The notes beneath the pieces are model-generated. The model had not been told where the DNA came from, made no database searches, and was given only the letters and a program-made list of their open reading frames with translations. Positions 31,586 through 40,258 of a DNA stretch of 64,000 nucleotides are shown here, piece by piece. Position numbers and translations under genes: made by a program. How positions within the stretch are numbered: position 1 is the first letter of the stretch; every line of letters starts with the position of its first letter. Origin of the DNA: Woeseia sp. (lineage in GTDB: Bacteria > Pseudomonadota > Gammaproteobacteria > Steroidobacterales > UBA11654); contig BPCL01000007.1 of assembly GCA_019653755.1 (NCBI GenBank), positions 1 to 64,000 of the forward strand, given 5' to 3'.

Positions 31586-33301
31586 ATGTCCAAGAATCTG
31601 ATTCAAAAACTAACTTCTTTTATCCTGGTTGCGCTAATCCTGTCTTGTTCCGAGGGCTCTGATAACAAACCCTTGACTGAGAAATTACCTTCAGTTGAGG
31701 ATCTTGAAAAACATAGCGAAGAATTTACACCTAAAATTTACTCTTATGATAATGGCATTCATATGGCAGTAGGTTATGGGATTGCTAACTCAATTATGGT
31801 GGAGGGTGAGACTGGAAACATAATTATTGATGCTTCCGATAGCACTTTTGAAGCTGAGCTTGTTTACAAGCAGTTTAAAGAAATAAATTCCAGTCCTATT
31901 AAAGCGATTATTTACACTCATAATCATGGGGATCATACCTTTGGGGCGGCCTATTATTACAACTTATTTGAAGACAAACCTGAGGTGATTTCTCACGAAT
32001 CAACGGATTATTATGTTGAACGAATTATGGGAATCTTAAACCCAATCATTTCAAAGAGAAGTACCAGAATGTTTGGCACTGAGCTGCCTGATGAGGAAGT
32101 AATAAATGTGGGTATTGGACCCTATCTTGGGGTATCACAAAGCCCTGTGGGTTATATTAAGCCAACGATTACCTTCGAAAAAGAACTCAAACTAAGTATT
32201 TCAGGAATAGATATTGAACTCTATCACGCACCCGGTGAGACCAACGATCAATTATTCGTTTGGCTACCTCAGAAAAGAGCTTTGATGCCAGGTGACAACT
32301 TATATAAAACATTTCCAAACTTATACACAATAAGAGGAACAACTCACCGAGATGTCAAGGGATGGGTTCAAAGCTTGGATCATATGCGTTCATTTAATCC
32401 TGAGTATCTTTTTCCAAGTCACACTAAACCTTTATCAGGAGCAGAAGTGATGGAGACGCTCACTCTCTATAGGGATGCCATCCAATATGTTCACGATCAA
32501 ACCATAAGATTGATGAACAAGGGATTTTATCCTGATCAAATTATAGAAATGATTGAACTTCCTGAAACCATTGCTAAATCTCCATTTGTAAATGAATTCT
32601 ATGGCACTGTCAGATGGTCGGTTAAAAGTATTTTCAATGGTTATTTAGGATGGTTTAATGGCAATATTTCAGATTTAGATCCATTGTCTAGAGCAGAAGA
32701 AGCAGAGCGATTCTCAAGACTTGTTGGCGGGGAAGCAGTGCTCTTCTCAGAGCTTGAAAAGGCTGTAGAGGGTCGTGATATGCAATGGGCTTTGCAACTT
32801 AGTGATCGGCTAATTGCACTTAACTATAAAAATGAGGAAACTAGAAAACTTAGGGCAGAAGCAGCTCGATCTATCGGTGAAGAATCGTCCAACCCTAATA
32901 AAAGAAATTATTTACTGAGCGCTGCCAATGAAATGGATCCTAGATACAAAGAGGGTTTACTTCTTCCTCAAACAGAAGGGCTTTTAAGAGAAATCTCGAT
33001 AGATATGTTCTTTGACATTCTGGCAGTAAGATTAAACCCAGAAAAAATGGAGCCAGGGGAGTTTCGTGTCTGTTTTAGCTTCACCTCTGGGATCAAAAAA
33101 TCGATAACACTCAGAAACAGTGTTGCTGAGATATCATCTTTAAATGTTGATTGTGATATTGAGGTTGAATCAGAGGATCAAGTGTTTAAAGAGATGCTAG
33201 CTGGTATTCGAAATCCAATCTTTACTGTTACCTCTGGGAAAATCAATACCAATGGGAATGCAGCTTCATTCTTATCGTTTCTCAGTAAATTCTCAGATTA
33301 A
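31586..33301 (+). CDS. Alkyl sulfatase-like MBL-fold lipoprotein (BDS1/SdsA1/YjcS family)
   Basis: Probable hydrolase of alkyl sulfate esters. The leader ends in a lipobox with Cys21 (LILSC), so it is an outer- or inner-membrane lipoprotein facing the periplasm. The metallo-beta-lactamase domain has the zinc motif THNHGDH (residues 111-117), HAPGETNDQLFVWLP and PGDNLYKTFPNLYTIRG. A helical dimerisation domain follows (around 340-430, YLGWFNGN). The last about 120 residues look like the SCP2-like lipid-binding domain of this family. The 571-residue length is a little short of SdsA1. It ends one base before the convergent tadA. Substrate is inferred from the family and untested here. Confidence 0.82.
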   Translation: MSKNLIQKLTSFILVALILSCSEGSDNKPLTEKLPSVEDLEKHSEEFTPKIYSYDNGIHMAVGYGIANSIMVEGETGNIIIDASDSTFEAELVYKQFKEINSSPIKAIIYTHNHGDHTFGAAYYYNLFEDKPEVISHESTDYYVERIMGILNPIISKRSTRMFGTELPDEEVINVGIGPYLGVSQSPVGYIKPTITFEKELKLSISGIDIELYHAPGETNDQLFVWLPQKRALMPGDNLYKTFPNLYTIRGTTHRDVKGWVQSLDHMRSFNPEYLFPSHTKPLSGAEVMETLTLYRDAIQYVHDQTIRLMNKGFYPDQIIEMIELPETIAKSPFVNEFYGTVRWSVKSIFNGYLGWFNGNISDLDPLSRAEEAERFSRLVGGEAVLFSELEKAVEGRDMQWALQLSDRLIALNYKNEETRKLRAEAARSIGEESSNPNKRNYLLSAANEMDPRYKEGLLLPQTEGLLREISIDMFFDILAVRLNPEKMEPGEFRVCFSFTSGIKKSITLRNSVAEISSLNVDCDIEVESEDQVFKEMLAGIRNPIFTVTSGKINTNGNAASFLSFLSKFSD

Positions 33302-33302
33302 T

Positions 33303-33752
33303 CTACCGTCGTTCCTGAAAAAAATCCTTGAGTATAATTTGGCATTTCTTTTCAAGCATGCCTCCAAGCACTTCGAATTTATGATTCAAGTGTGATGAAT
33401 CCGCAAAGTCATAAATTGATCCAGCGGCCCCTGCTCTATGATCGAAGGCACCAAATATCAGGTGCTCTATTCTTGAGTGGATTAAAGCTCCCATACACAT
33501 AATGCAGGGCTCTAGAGTGACATAGAGCGAACCCCCAAGCCTATAGTTGCCTTTTATTTCAGCAGCTTTTCTGAGCGCTAAGATCTCTGCGTGAGCAGTT
33601 GGGTCATTTAGCCCTATTGGTTGATTGCCTGAAGCTGAAATAACTTCTCCGTTATCAACAAAGACAGCACCAACAGGGACTTCTCCACTGATTTCAGATT
33701 CTCTAGCTTGCTCTAGAGCAAGCTCCATAAAATGTTCATGCGTAGGTTTCAA
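33303..33752 (-). CDS. tadA: tRNA-specific adenosine deaminase TadA
   Basis: Deaminates A34 of tRNA-Arg(ACG) to inosine. The zinc site is His54 with Glu56 (HAEILALRKAAE) and Cys83/Cys86 (PCIMC). The motif GALIHSRIEHLIFGAFD is characteristic. The 149-residue length is normal. It is the last gene in a minus-strand run and is separated by one base from the MBL-fold gene upstream. It is an essential housekeeping gene embedded among catabolic genes. Confidence 0.93.
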   Translation of the reverse strand: MKPTHEHFMELALEQARESEISGEVPVGAVFVDNGEVISASGNQPIGLNDPTAHAEILALRKAAEIKGNYRLGGSLYVTLEPCIMCMGALIHSRIEHLIFGAFDHRAGAAGSIYDFADSSHLNHKFEVLGGMLEKKCQIILKDFFQERR

Positions 33753-33753
33753 T

Positions 33754-34809
33754 TTAATTAATCTTTGAAATAATTATTGCGTTACTGCCTATAGGCAAAC
33801 TGACCGTAGTTCCATCTTTTGAAATTGTCCATTCTTGACGAATATCGTTTACCCCTCTAAGAAATATTCTACTGGCTATTTTATTTATGGGAGCAGGCAC
33901 GAGATGATAAAAGACTAAGTGATCGACCTTGGCTAAATTGGCTAATTTTGCCGCTTCCTCAGGGGTGGTGTGATAACTGAGAATGTCTTTGAAAATCTTA
34001 GCTCTAAGAGGCATCCCTAACCTATTAGACATGTCTTCCAAAATCTTTAAGATATGGTTTGCTTGTGCCTCGTGAAATAAGACATCAGCTTCATTTGCCA
34101 CTTTGATTATATTCTCACTATATCTAGTATCTCCACTGATTACGATTGACCTGCCCTTATAATCAAACCGATAACCCAGAGCTGGTTCGACAGGTTCATG
34201 TGAAACTTCAAAAGCAGTAACTTTTAAATCTCCTTCATTGATGATCACTGGATTGGATAAATCAATGGGGTGAGGATCAAAGCCAGCAACATCTAATGGT
34301 GCTAATTCATCACCGTGATGCTCGTTTCTGAATTGATAATCCGCTTTAAAAGCTTCTTCAAAACCCTTGGTCACACTCTCAACGCCTTTGGGTCCATAAA
34401 CATCTAATTTTTTAGTTCTCGATTGAGCAACCCATGTGGCCTGATGTAAATCGTTGAGATCAGAAATATGATCTGAATGAAGGTGTGTAAGCAAAACTCT
34501 TACGTTCTTAATAGGAATTCGCCAGTTTCTTAGATTGGCAACACTTCCATCACCGCTGTCAACAACAAAATAGTTCTCGCCAGCTTTTATCAGGATGCAT
34601 GCCTCGGCTCTTCCTGGAGTTGGAAATGGAGAACGAGAACCACAAACAACCGCAGTTAATGAATCTTCAGGCAGAATTGTGGGATTGTTTAATGCATCTT
34701 GAGCTAGACCTTCGATAAGTCTATCTTGAACTTGAGGTACTCTGATCAAGATTGAAATAGTAATTAGAACTGCAATTACTGAAATTGCTATATACTTGGC
34801 TAATTTCAT
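33754..34809 (-). CDS. Membrane-anchored MBL-fold hydrolase (arylsulfatase AtsA/RNase Z-like)
   Basis: Metallo-beta-lactamase-fold enzyme of the branch that includes RNase Z and AtsA-type arylsulfatases. An N-terminal hydrophobic helix (residues 5-22, YIAISVIAVLITISILI) without a clear cleavage site suggests an inner-membrane anchor with a periplasmic domain. Zinc ligands: LLTHLHSDHISDL, then VFSGDTR-type SIVISGDTRYS, then a late SYHTTPEEAA His. With an exported location, tRNA processing is unlikely; hydrolysis of a small ester is more likely. The ATG overlaps the stop of the DUF1330 gene by 4 nt. Confidence 0.72.
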   Translation of the reverse strand: MKLAKYIAISVIAVLITISILIRVPQVQDRLIEGLAQDALNNPTILPEDSLTAVVCGSRSPFPTPGRAEACILIKAGENYFVVDSGDGSVANLRNWRIPIKNVRVLLTHLHSDHISDLNDLHQATWVAQSRTKKLDVYGPKGVESVTKGFEEAFKADYQFRNEHHGDELAPLDVAGFDPHPIDLSNPVIINEGDLKVTAFEVSHEPVEPALGYRFDYKGRSIVISGDTRYSENIIKVANEADVLFHEAQANHILKILEDMSNRLGMPLRAKIFKDILSYHTTPEEAAKLANLAKVDHLVFYHLVPAPINKIASRIFLRGVNDIRQEWTISKDGTTVSLPIGSNAIIISKIN

Positions 34810-35216
34810 TGGTGCGGCTTAGTTTCTATATTTAATTGACCCGCTAAGCCTGCATTTCGATGCTCTTCACTTTTTCGATAATCCTTATCCATGATCATGG
34901 ATCGCATGGCTTTCCTGCTTGGGTATTCTGCAATGGCAACCCAATCCCAAAGCTCTTCTACCTCTCCAAGCATTAATCGGCTTACTACACCGCTAAAGAT
35001 AAGTTTCCCACCGACTTTCTGAAGATGCTCTTGAACTTCTTTGGCATATATCTGGTAGGCCTCTTGTCCAGTTAAATCCGTTTGTCTTCCATCTTTATAC
35101 TCGGCTTTGTCCTTAAACTTTAATAAATTAACCATATGGATAGTGGTTTTTGTATCGCCAAGAAGAAATCCAGCCATCTGTTTGGCATTAGGTCTTAATT
35201 TGTTTTCAACTTTCAT
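34806..35216 (-). CDS. DUF1330 family protein
   Basis: Small alpha/beta ferredoxin-like fold protein of unknown function. The 136 residues show TTIHMVNLLKFKDKAEY and YQIYAKEVQEHLQKVGGKLI, then WDWVAIAEYPSRKAM and the terminal EEHRNAGLAGQLNIET, the pattern of DUF1330 proteins. No export signal. It is translationally coupled to the MBL-fold gene (4-nt overlap) and starts 15 nt after the haloalkane dehalogenase-like gene, so it belongs to a catabolic operon. Function is not assigned. Confidence 0.7.
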   Translation of the reverse strand: MKVENKLRPNAKQMAGFLLGDTKTTIHMVNLLKFKDKAEYKDGRQTDLTGQEAYQIYAKEVQEHLQKVGGKLIFSGVVSRLMLGEVEELWDWVAIAEYPSRKAMRSMIMDKDYRKSEEHRNAGLAGQLNIETKPHQ

Positions 35217-35230
35217 AAATTACTTCCTTA

Positions 35231-36301
35231 TTAAGTTGATGTAATAAAACTTGAGATAATTGATGAAATCTCTTCGGGCTTTTCTTCTTGAATAAAATGG
35301 CCACCTCGCTCCACTGAGCAGTGTGGCTGACCTTGGGCACCTGGCACTACTTTGAGAAACTGACGATCAGCTCCTCGGGTAACTGGGTCATTATCAGAAA
35401 AAGCACAGAGGAAAGGTTTCTCGAAGGTTTCAAAAAAGTCCCATGCTTTCTTTTGTGCCTCTAATGAAGGATCATCTGGCATAGTTGGAACCTGACTCGG
35501 CATGGCTCTGGGGCCCATTTTATAGGATTTATCAGGGAACGGAGCTGCATAAGCTCTGCCAAGCTCAGTTTGGAAAGGAGAAATATTTTTGAGACCCAGA
35601 TTAATAAATAATAAATCCAGCATTGTGATTAACTTACTTCTCTTTCGCTCTAACATAGAAGACATCATGAACCCTATAGGTATGTCCTTGGTTTCCCAGC
35701 AATATTTTTGCCAGTAGGCAAAACTTAGTCCTTGATCTTTATCTGTTGTCCTTAATTTTTTTGCCATCTCAGGCAAGGTTGGTGTTTTAGCATTGTCTCT
35801 GAAGTCTTTAACTTTTTGGACTATCTCTTGTGGAACATCTGGTCTATAAGGCAATCCGGTATTAGAGATAATGACACGATCAAACCGCTCTGGTTGATCG
35901 GCAATTACTCTTAATCCAATCAACCCGCCCCAATCCTGTCCAAAGAAATTCAAGTTCTTTAAATCATTGGCTTCCAACCACTGACCCATCCAATCAACCT
36001 GCCTTTGATAAGAATAGTCTTCTCTGGTAGCCGGCTTGTCTGATTTGCCATAACCGGGTAAATCAGGCGCTATAACTCTTATGCCCTCTTGATTTAGCAG
36101 TGGGATCATTTTTCTATAGAGATAACTCCAAACTGGTTGACCGTGCAAACATAAAAGGAGCGGTCCATTTTCTGGCCCTTCATCAATATGATGAATTCTC
36201 AAATCAGTGTGGTCATGAGTCTTTATAGTCGTGTAACAAGGCTCATAGGGATAGTCCTTGAGATTGGCAAAAAATTTATCTGGGGTTCTAACTATCTCCA
36301 T
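35231..36301 (-). CDS. Haloalkane dehalogenase-like alpha/beta hydrolase
   Basis: Alpha/beta hydrolase closest to haloalkane dehalogenases of the DhlA/DhmA group. The catalytic nucleophile is Asp123 followed by the halide-binding Trp124 (FFGQDWGGLIG). The oxyanion and second halide segment is LLCLHGQPVWSYLYRKM. The base His lies in ERGGHFIQEEKPEE near the C-terminus. Length is 356 residues, longer than most dehalogenases (about 300), with extra sequence in the cap around 190-270. Related hydrolases in marine bacteria act on other substrates, so the dehalogenase activity is inferred from the Asp-Trp pair. It lies 11 nt downstream of a UbiD-like gene. Confidence 0.75.
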   Translation of the reverse strand: MEIVRTPDKFFANLKDYPYEPCYTTIKTHDHTDLRIHHIDEGPENGPLLLCLHGQPVWSYLYRKMIPLLNQEGIRVIAPDLPGYGKSDKPATREDYSYQRQVDWMGQWLEANDLKNLNFFGQDWGGLIGLRVIADQPERFDRVIISNTGLPYRPDVPQEIVQKVKDFRDNAKTPTLPEMAKKLRTTDKDQGLSFAYWQKYCWETKDIPIGFMMSSMLERKRSKLITMLDLLFINLGLKNISPFQTELGRAYAAPFPDKSYKMGPRAMPSQVPTMPDDPSLEAQKKAWDFFETFEKPFLCAFSDNDPVTRGADRQFLKVVPGAQGQPHCSVERGGHFIQEEKPEEISSIISSFITST

Positions 36302-36312
36302 AATTTTTCCTT

Positions 36313-37782
36313 TTAGTCTTCAAAGTATTTTAACCAATTTTCATCAACTAGCTTAGTTGTTTCTGGGCTCATCTCTTCGAGCATTACTTTGGAAATATCT
36401 GGCCAAATAGGCGGACCGCCTTCGTCTTTATACTGACGAGTCGCATCTATGATAATCTTGCTGGTGCTAAAGCGCTCAGCAGCACTAGCATCTAAAGGCA
36501 TACCTCTCATTTTTTCTATTACCTCAGCTGCTGGATAAGGCTGCCAGCGTGTGCCTAAGGCTTGAAAGATTTCACCTTTGTCATAAACATCAACATCTTC
36601 ATCAACAACAATGATCACTTTGGCAAAAAAATCTTTCTCGGCTAGAATCTTTCCTGCCTCCATCCCTTGTCCTGACTTTTCTTTTTTAATGCTGGCAGTT
36701 AAAACACCTGTACTCTCTGCGGGTCGATACACATCCATCAGATAAGGAATAAAAGTCTTATAATTTAAGAAATTACCTACCGTTTGAAGGATGCTTGGAG
36801 AAATTTTTGTAACGCCTGCAAAAGAATTAACAACCCAAGGGTCATCTCTATAGGTAATGGCTTTAACTTCCATGAAAAAATTCTCATTTTTTTTCAATCC
36901 CATAAATCCATACATTTCTCCGTACGGCCCCTCCTCCTCCATCTTATCGAGAGGAATTTCACCTTCCAAGACAATCTCTGAGTGGGCAGGGACTAGAATA
37001 TTATTTGTTTCACATTGAACCATCTCCACTGGCTTACCTCTTATTCCACCTGCATAATCCAGCTCATCTTCTCCCAATTTAGCGACCTTTGATGCGCCCA
37101 AAGTAAAAGTAATGGGATCGACACCATTGGCAATAGCCACTGCTGCAGTTTTTTCTCCTCTCTCTTTCATTTTGCTTAAAAAACTCCAAGCGTTTTGCCT
37201 AATCTCAGCATTGAAACCAATTTTATTTTTGGCCTTAACCTGGCATCGATAGGTGGCAACATTTCTTCCTAGTTCTTTATCTTCAATAAATATAGTTGCT
37301 GCATTGATATATCTCCCAGCATCGGCAGGATTTGTCTGTAACCAAGGAAATTTTAAGATATCAACATCCTTATCTATCACTATGTTTTCTTTACACGGTG
37401 CATTTTCTTTATCGACGGTGACTGGGGGCAATTTAGGCCACCCTTTATTATCTAAATTCAAACTTTTTAGATGATTGAAGGTTTTTTTTCTAGAGATTGA
37501 CTGCGACGCTCCTAAATCATTAACACCATAAATCAATGCTTCCGCATCCCAACCACCGAAAAGGTTACCTATGATTGGACCATTCAGCCATTGATTGTTT
37601 ATCTTTATTTTCTCAATAAGAAAAGCTGGAGCTAAATCGTATCCGTACTCTTTCACCAACCTATATGCAAAGCCTGTCGCTTCATACTTATCTTGGTCCA
37701 TTTGCTTAATCCTGATCAGTCGATCGTTAGACTCCAAGGCATGGATATAGTCTCTCAATGAGTCAAAAGGTCCAGTCTTCAT
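36313..37782 (-). CDS. UbiD family (de)carboxylase
   Basis: Decarboxylase family that uses prenylated FMN to remove or add carboxyl groups on aromatic or unsaturated acids. The 489 residues show FLIEKIKINNQW, NLFGGWDAEALIYG, YINAATIFIEDKELGRNVAT, the cofactor-site segment RQNAWSFLSKMKERGEKTAA, and EEEGPYGEMYGFMG, which holds the conserved Glu. Position next to a haloalkane dehalogenase-like hydrolase and an amidohydrolase suggests breakdown of a small organic acid and not ubiquinone synthesis, since no other ubi genes are near. No ubiX is in the window. Confidence 0.8.
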   Translation of the reverse strand: MKTGPFDSLRDYIHALESNDRLIRIKQMDQDKYEATGFAYRLVKEYGYDLAPAFLIEKIKINNQWLNGPIIGNLFGGWDAEALIYGVNDLGASQSISRKKTFNHLKSLNLDNKGWPKLPPVTVDKENAPCKENIVIDKDVDILKFPWLQTNPADAGRYINAATIFIEDKELGRNVATYRCQVKAKNKIGFNAEIRQNAWSFLSKMKERGEKTAAVAIANGVDPITFTLGASKVAKLGEDELDYAGGIRGKPVEMVQCETNNILVPAHSEIVLEGEIPLDKMEEEGPYGEMYGFMGLKKNENFFMEVKAITYRDDPWVVNSFAGVTKISPSILQTVGNFLNYKTFIPYLMDVYRPAESTGVLTASIKKEKSGQGMEAGKILAEKDFFAKVIIVVDEDVDVYDKGEIFQALGTRWQPYPAAEVIEKMRGMPLDASAAERFSTSKIIIDATRQYKDEGGPPIWPDISKVMLEEMSPETTKLVDENWLKYFED

Positions 37783-37791
37783 CTATGGAGC

Positions 37792-39081
37792 CTATTCGTA
37801 TGCCTTGCCGTCCTTCATAACCAAAACAATGTCTTTGAGTACTGAGATATCATCTAGAGGGTCCCCTTCGACGGCAATAATATCTGCTATTTTTCCTGCT
37901 TCTATTGATCCAAGTGTGTCTTCAATTTTTAATAACTTTGCAGTTTCCATGGTGGCCGATTGAATTGCTTTCATCTCAGGCATCCCGTTCTTAACCATGA
38001 AGACAAATTCTTCCCAATTTGTTCCGTGCGGTTGCACGCCAGCATCCGTACCAAAGGCTATCTTGACCCCTTTTTTGTAGGCTTTAGAAAAGGTGTCACC
38101 AATTTGTGGGCCAACACTAGCTGCTTTAGGCCTAACTATCTCTGGAAAATAATTGTCAATCTTAGATTTAGCAGCAACAAACTCACCTGCAGAGATTGTT
38201 GGAACATAATAAGTTCCATTCTTAATCATAAGATCCATGGCCTCATCATCCATAAAAGTTCCATGTTCAATAGAATCAACACCAGCTCGGATCGCTCGTT
38301 TCATTCCTTCAGCACCATGCGCATGAACCGCCACCCACATTCCATAATCTTTTGCAGCTGTTACAACAGCGTTGACTTCCTCTTGAGTAAACTGTGGATT
38401 ATCGCCCGATTTTGCTGGACTCAAAACACCACCAGTTACTGTAATTTTTATGCCGTCAGCTCCATCTTTATATCTTTGCCTTACAGCTGTGTAAACTTCA
38501 TATGGGCCATTAACCACCCCATCTTCTGGTAGCGGAAAGTGATAATCATCCACAGCTTTACCATTGGTAGGGTCAGCATGTCCTCCAGTTGTGGCTATAC
38601 TCTTCCCGGATGTATGAATTCTTGGGCCAATAACTTTACCTTGATTAATGGCATCTCTAAGGCTGATAGCAACCATGCCGCTATCTCCAACCTGCCTAAC
38701 GGTAGTAAACCCAGCATGGAAAGTAACCCGAGCATGCTCAGAAGCTAGTATGGCCTCCATTTCCTTTTCAACTTTTATGGGTCTCTCTGCTTTCGATTGA
38801 TACTCACCTCCAAAATGAACGTGCATATCCATCAATCCTGGGAGTACCGTCTGATCCTTAAGATCGAGGTAGGTGTCATTATCACTAGGGTCTTTATAGC
38901 CTTTGATTACGTCAGTTATAAGATTGTCATTTATCACTATGGTCATTTTTGACTGCACAGTATCTTTCTGACCATCGATTAATTTCCCTGCGTGGATAAT
39001 CGTCTCAGCCTGATTGGCGTTTGAGCCTAATACGACGATAGAGGTTAACCCTATTAGAATTGGCTTTTTAAGTGAAAACAT
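37792..39081 (-). CDS. Exported amidohydrolase (imidazolonepropionase/Xaa-Pro dipeptidase-like)
   Basis: Metal-dependent amidohydrolase of the large TIM-barrel family. I take ATG 39081, which has a GGGGGA ribosome binding site 5 nt upstream, rather than a TTG at 39108. Residues 1-25 form a signal peptide ending near SNANQA. The metal ligands are LMDMHVHFGGEY, a carboxylated-Lys-type strand (DGIKITVTGGV), VAVHAHGAEGMKRAI, GVDSIEHGTFMDD and IAFGTDAGVQPHG. So it acts in the periplasm, probably on a cyclic amide, dipeptide or lactone. It shares strand and spacing (9 nt) with the UbiD-like gene. Substrate is unknown. Confidence 0.78.
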   Translation of the reverse strand: MFSLKKPILIGLTSIVVLGSNANQAETIIHAGKLIDGQKDTVQSKMTIVINDNLITDVIKGYKDPSDNDTYLDLKDQTVLPGLMDMHVHFGGEYQSKAERPIKVEKEMEAILASEHARVTFHAGFTTVRQVGDSGMVAISLRDAINQGKVIGPRIHTSGKSIATTGGHADPTNGKAVDDYHFPLPEDGVVNGPYEVYTAVRQRYKDGADGIKITVTGGVLSPAKSGDNPQFTQEEVNAVVTAAKDYGMWVAVHAHGAEGMKRAIRAGVDSIEHGTFMDDEAMDLMIKNGTYYVPTISAGEFVAAKSKIDNYFPEIVRPKAASVGPQIGDTFSKAYKKGVKIAFGTDAGVQPHGTNWEEFVFMVKNGMPEMKAIQSATMETAKLLKIEDTLGSIEAGKIADIIAVEGDPLDDISVLKDIVLVMKDGKAYE

Positions 39082-39148
39082 TGGATTCCCCCAGCTTTTA
39101 AATATCAATACAAATAATAGAACATAAATTATTAAACTAATCTAGAGT

Positions 39149-39577
39149 TTAAATAAATGGGTCATAGGCCCATTGGAGAAGAGCCTGTCTTTGTTTGGGA
39201 CGACACCAAATATCTCTTGATTCACAATTATTTTTTATGCCGCCAATATGTCTTGGGCCAAAGGCTTTCCAACGTTTGATCTGATATTCATCAACATGCT
39301 CTAGTCTTCTTCCAAGAAAATAACGGCAATACCATTGAAACCAGCCCAGTGGATCTTCTGGTGTGATCCACCCCTTCTCTAACCATATAGAGATGGGCTG
39401 ACCAGAAGCCACTTTGAAGTAATTTAAACTGGCGTCAAAACCTGTTTGGCTGAGTTTTGCATTTTTAAACCACTCACTAGGGTACTCTGATGTATCTTCC
39501 TTGAAATAGTAACCCCCAAAAATGCCTAATTCGAGCATCTCTGGAGGACTTAGTTGAGGGTTAAACTCTTGATCCAA
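39149..39577 (-). CDS. Conserved aromatic-rich protein of unknown function
   Basis: I recognise no named family. The 142 residues are unusually rich in Trp and Tyr: FGGYYFKEDTSEYPSEWF, then WITPEDPLGWFQWYCRYFLG, then RWKAFGPRHIGGI and PKQRQALLQWAYDPFI. There is no leader or membrane helix. The basic and aromatic pattern (GRRLE, KRWKAF, RPKQRQ) could mean nucleic-acid or nucleotide binding, but that is a guess. I recall similar sequences in eukaryotic algae and fungi; this needs a search. The TTG start at 39577 is weakly supported. It lies 5 nt downstream of a secreted unknown protein. Confidence 0.65.
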   Translation of the reverse strand: MDQEFNPQLSPPEMLELGIFGGYYFKEDTSEYPSEWFKNAKLSQTGFDASLNYFKVASGQPISIWLEKGWITPEDPLGWFQWYCRYFLGRRLEHVDEYQIKRWKAFGPRHIGGIKNNCESRDIWCRPKQRQALLQWAYDPFI

Positions 39578-39582
39578 AAAAC

Positions 39583-40173
39583 TTACTTAAGAGGTTCCGT
39601 TACCTCTAGCGGCACCATTACATGAACAAAATCACTGCCTTCCCACATCACGTATGGTCCACCAGCATATGGATCTCTTGGTAAATCATCCATCATGCTT
39701 GCTGGAAGCAAGAGCATCAAATGGGGGCGTTCAGCTACCCAAATACCATTACTCCTGTCCTGATTAAACGGTTCATTATTATCAACAGGAATGTCGCCAA
39801 CTAGCATGTATGAAACACCAAAAGAAGCAGACTCAGAATCATACGAATATGATTCGCCGTTAACTGCTTTCATGTATTCTTGTAACCAGTTTTGCCATGC
39901 GGGATCTACGCACATTGGATTAACATTCTCATTAGGAGGGGTTCCAGGCATACAGACCCATCCGTTGACTCCCTCTTTTAAGATAGTCCCATCAGAACCC
40001 ATAATGGTGGCGTTTCCACTGACATTCTCAGGCGCAGCAGACATTGCTATATCCATGATCTCTTCAGCGGTGTAATGCTTATGATCTGAATCATCATGAG
40101 TGTGGGTATGACCGCCAGCAAATGCCGATGAAGTCATAATAAATATTGCTAAAAAACCCATTATTTTTTTCAT
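39583..40173 (-). CDS. Secreted protein with His-rich N-terminus, unknown
   Basis: Not recognised. A clear Sec signal peptide (residues 1-19, ending SSAFAG) and a good ribosome binding site (GGAGAAATTT) support the start at 40173. The mature N-terminus is a metal-binding-like tract GGHTHTHDDSDHKHY. The rest includes ATIMGSDGTILKEGVNGWVC, two cysteines (in WVCMPG and MCVDPAW) that could form a disulfide, WLQEYMKAVNGE, and PHLMLLLPASMMDDLPRDP. It has 196 residues. It may bind a metal in the periplasm. It starts an operon with the aromatic-rich unknown. Confidence 0.7.
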   Translation of the reverse strand: MKKIMGFLAIFIMTSSAFAGGHTHTHDDSDHKHYTAEEIMDIAMSAAPENVSGNATIMGSDGTILKEGVNGWVCMPGTPPNENVNPMCVDPAWQNWLQEYMKAVNGESYSYDSESASFGVSYMLVGDIPVDNNEPFNQDRSNGIWVAERPHLMLLLPASMMDDLPRDPYAGGPYVMWEGSDFVHVMVPLEVTEPLK

Positions 40174-40258
40174 AAATTTCTCCTTAAATTCATTCGATCC
40201 CTCAATCTTCTAATTGTAGCTCAATAGAAAAAAAATCAAATCGATTTAAGACTGGGAT

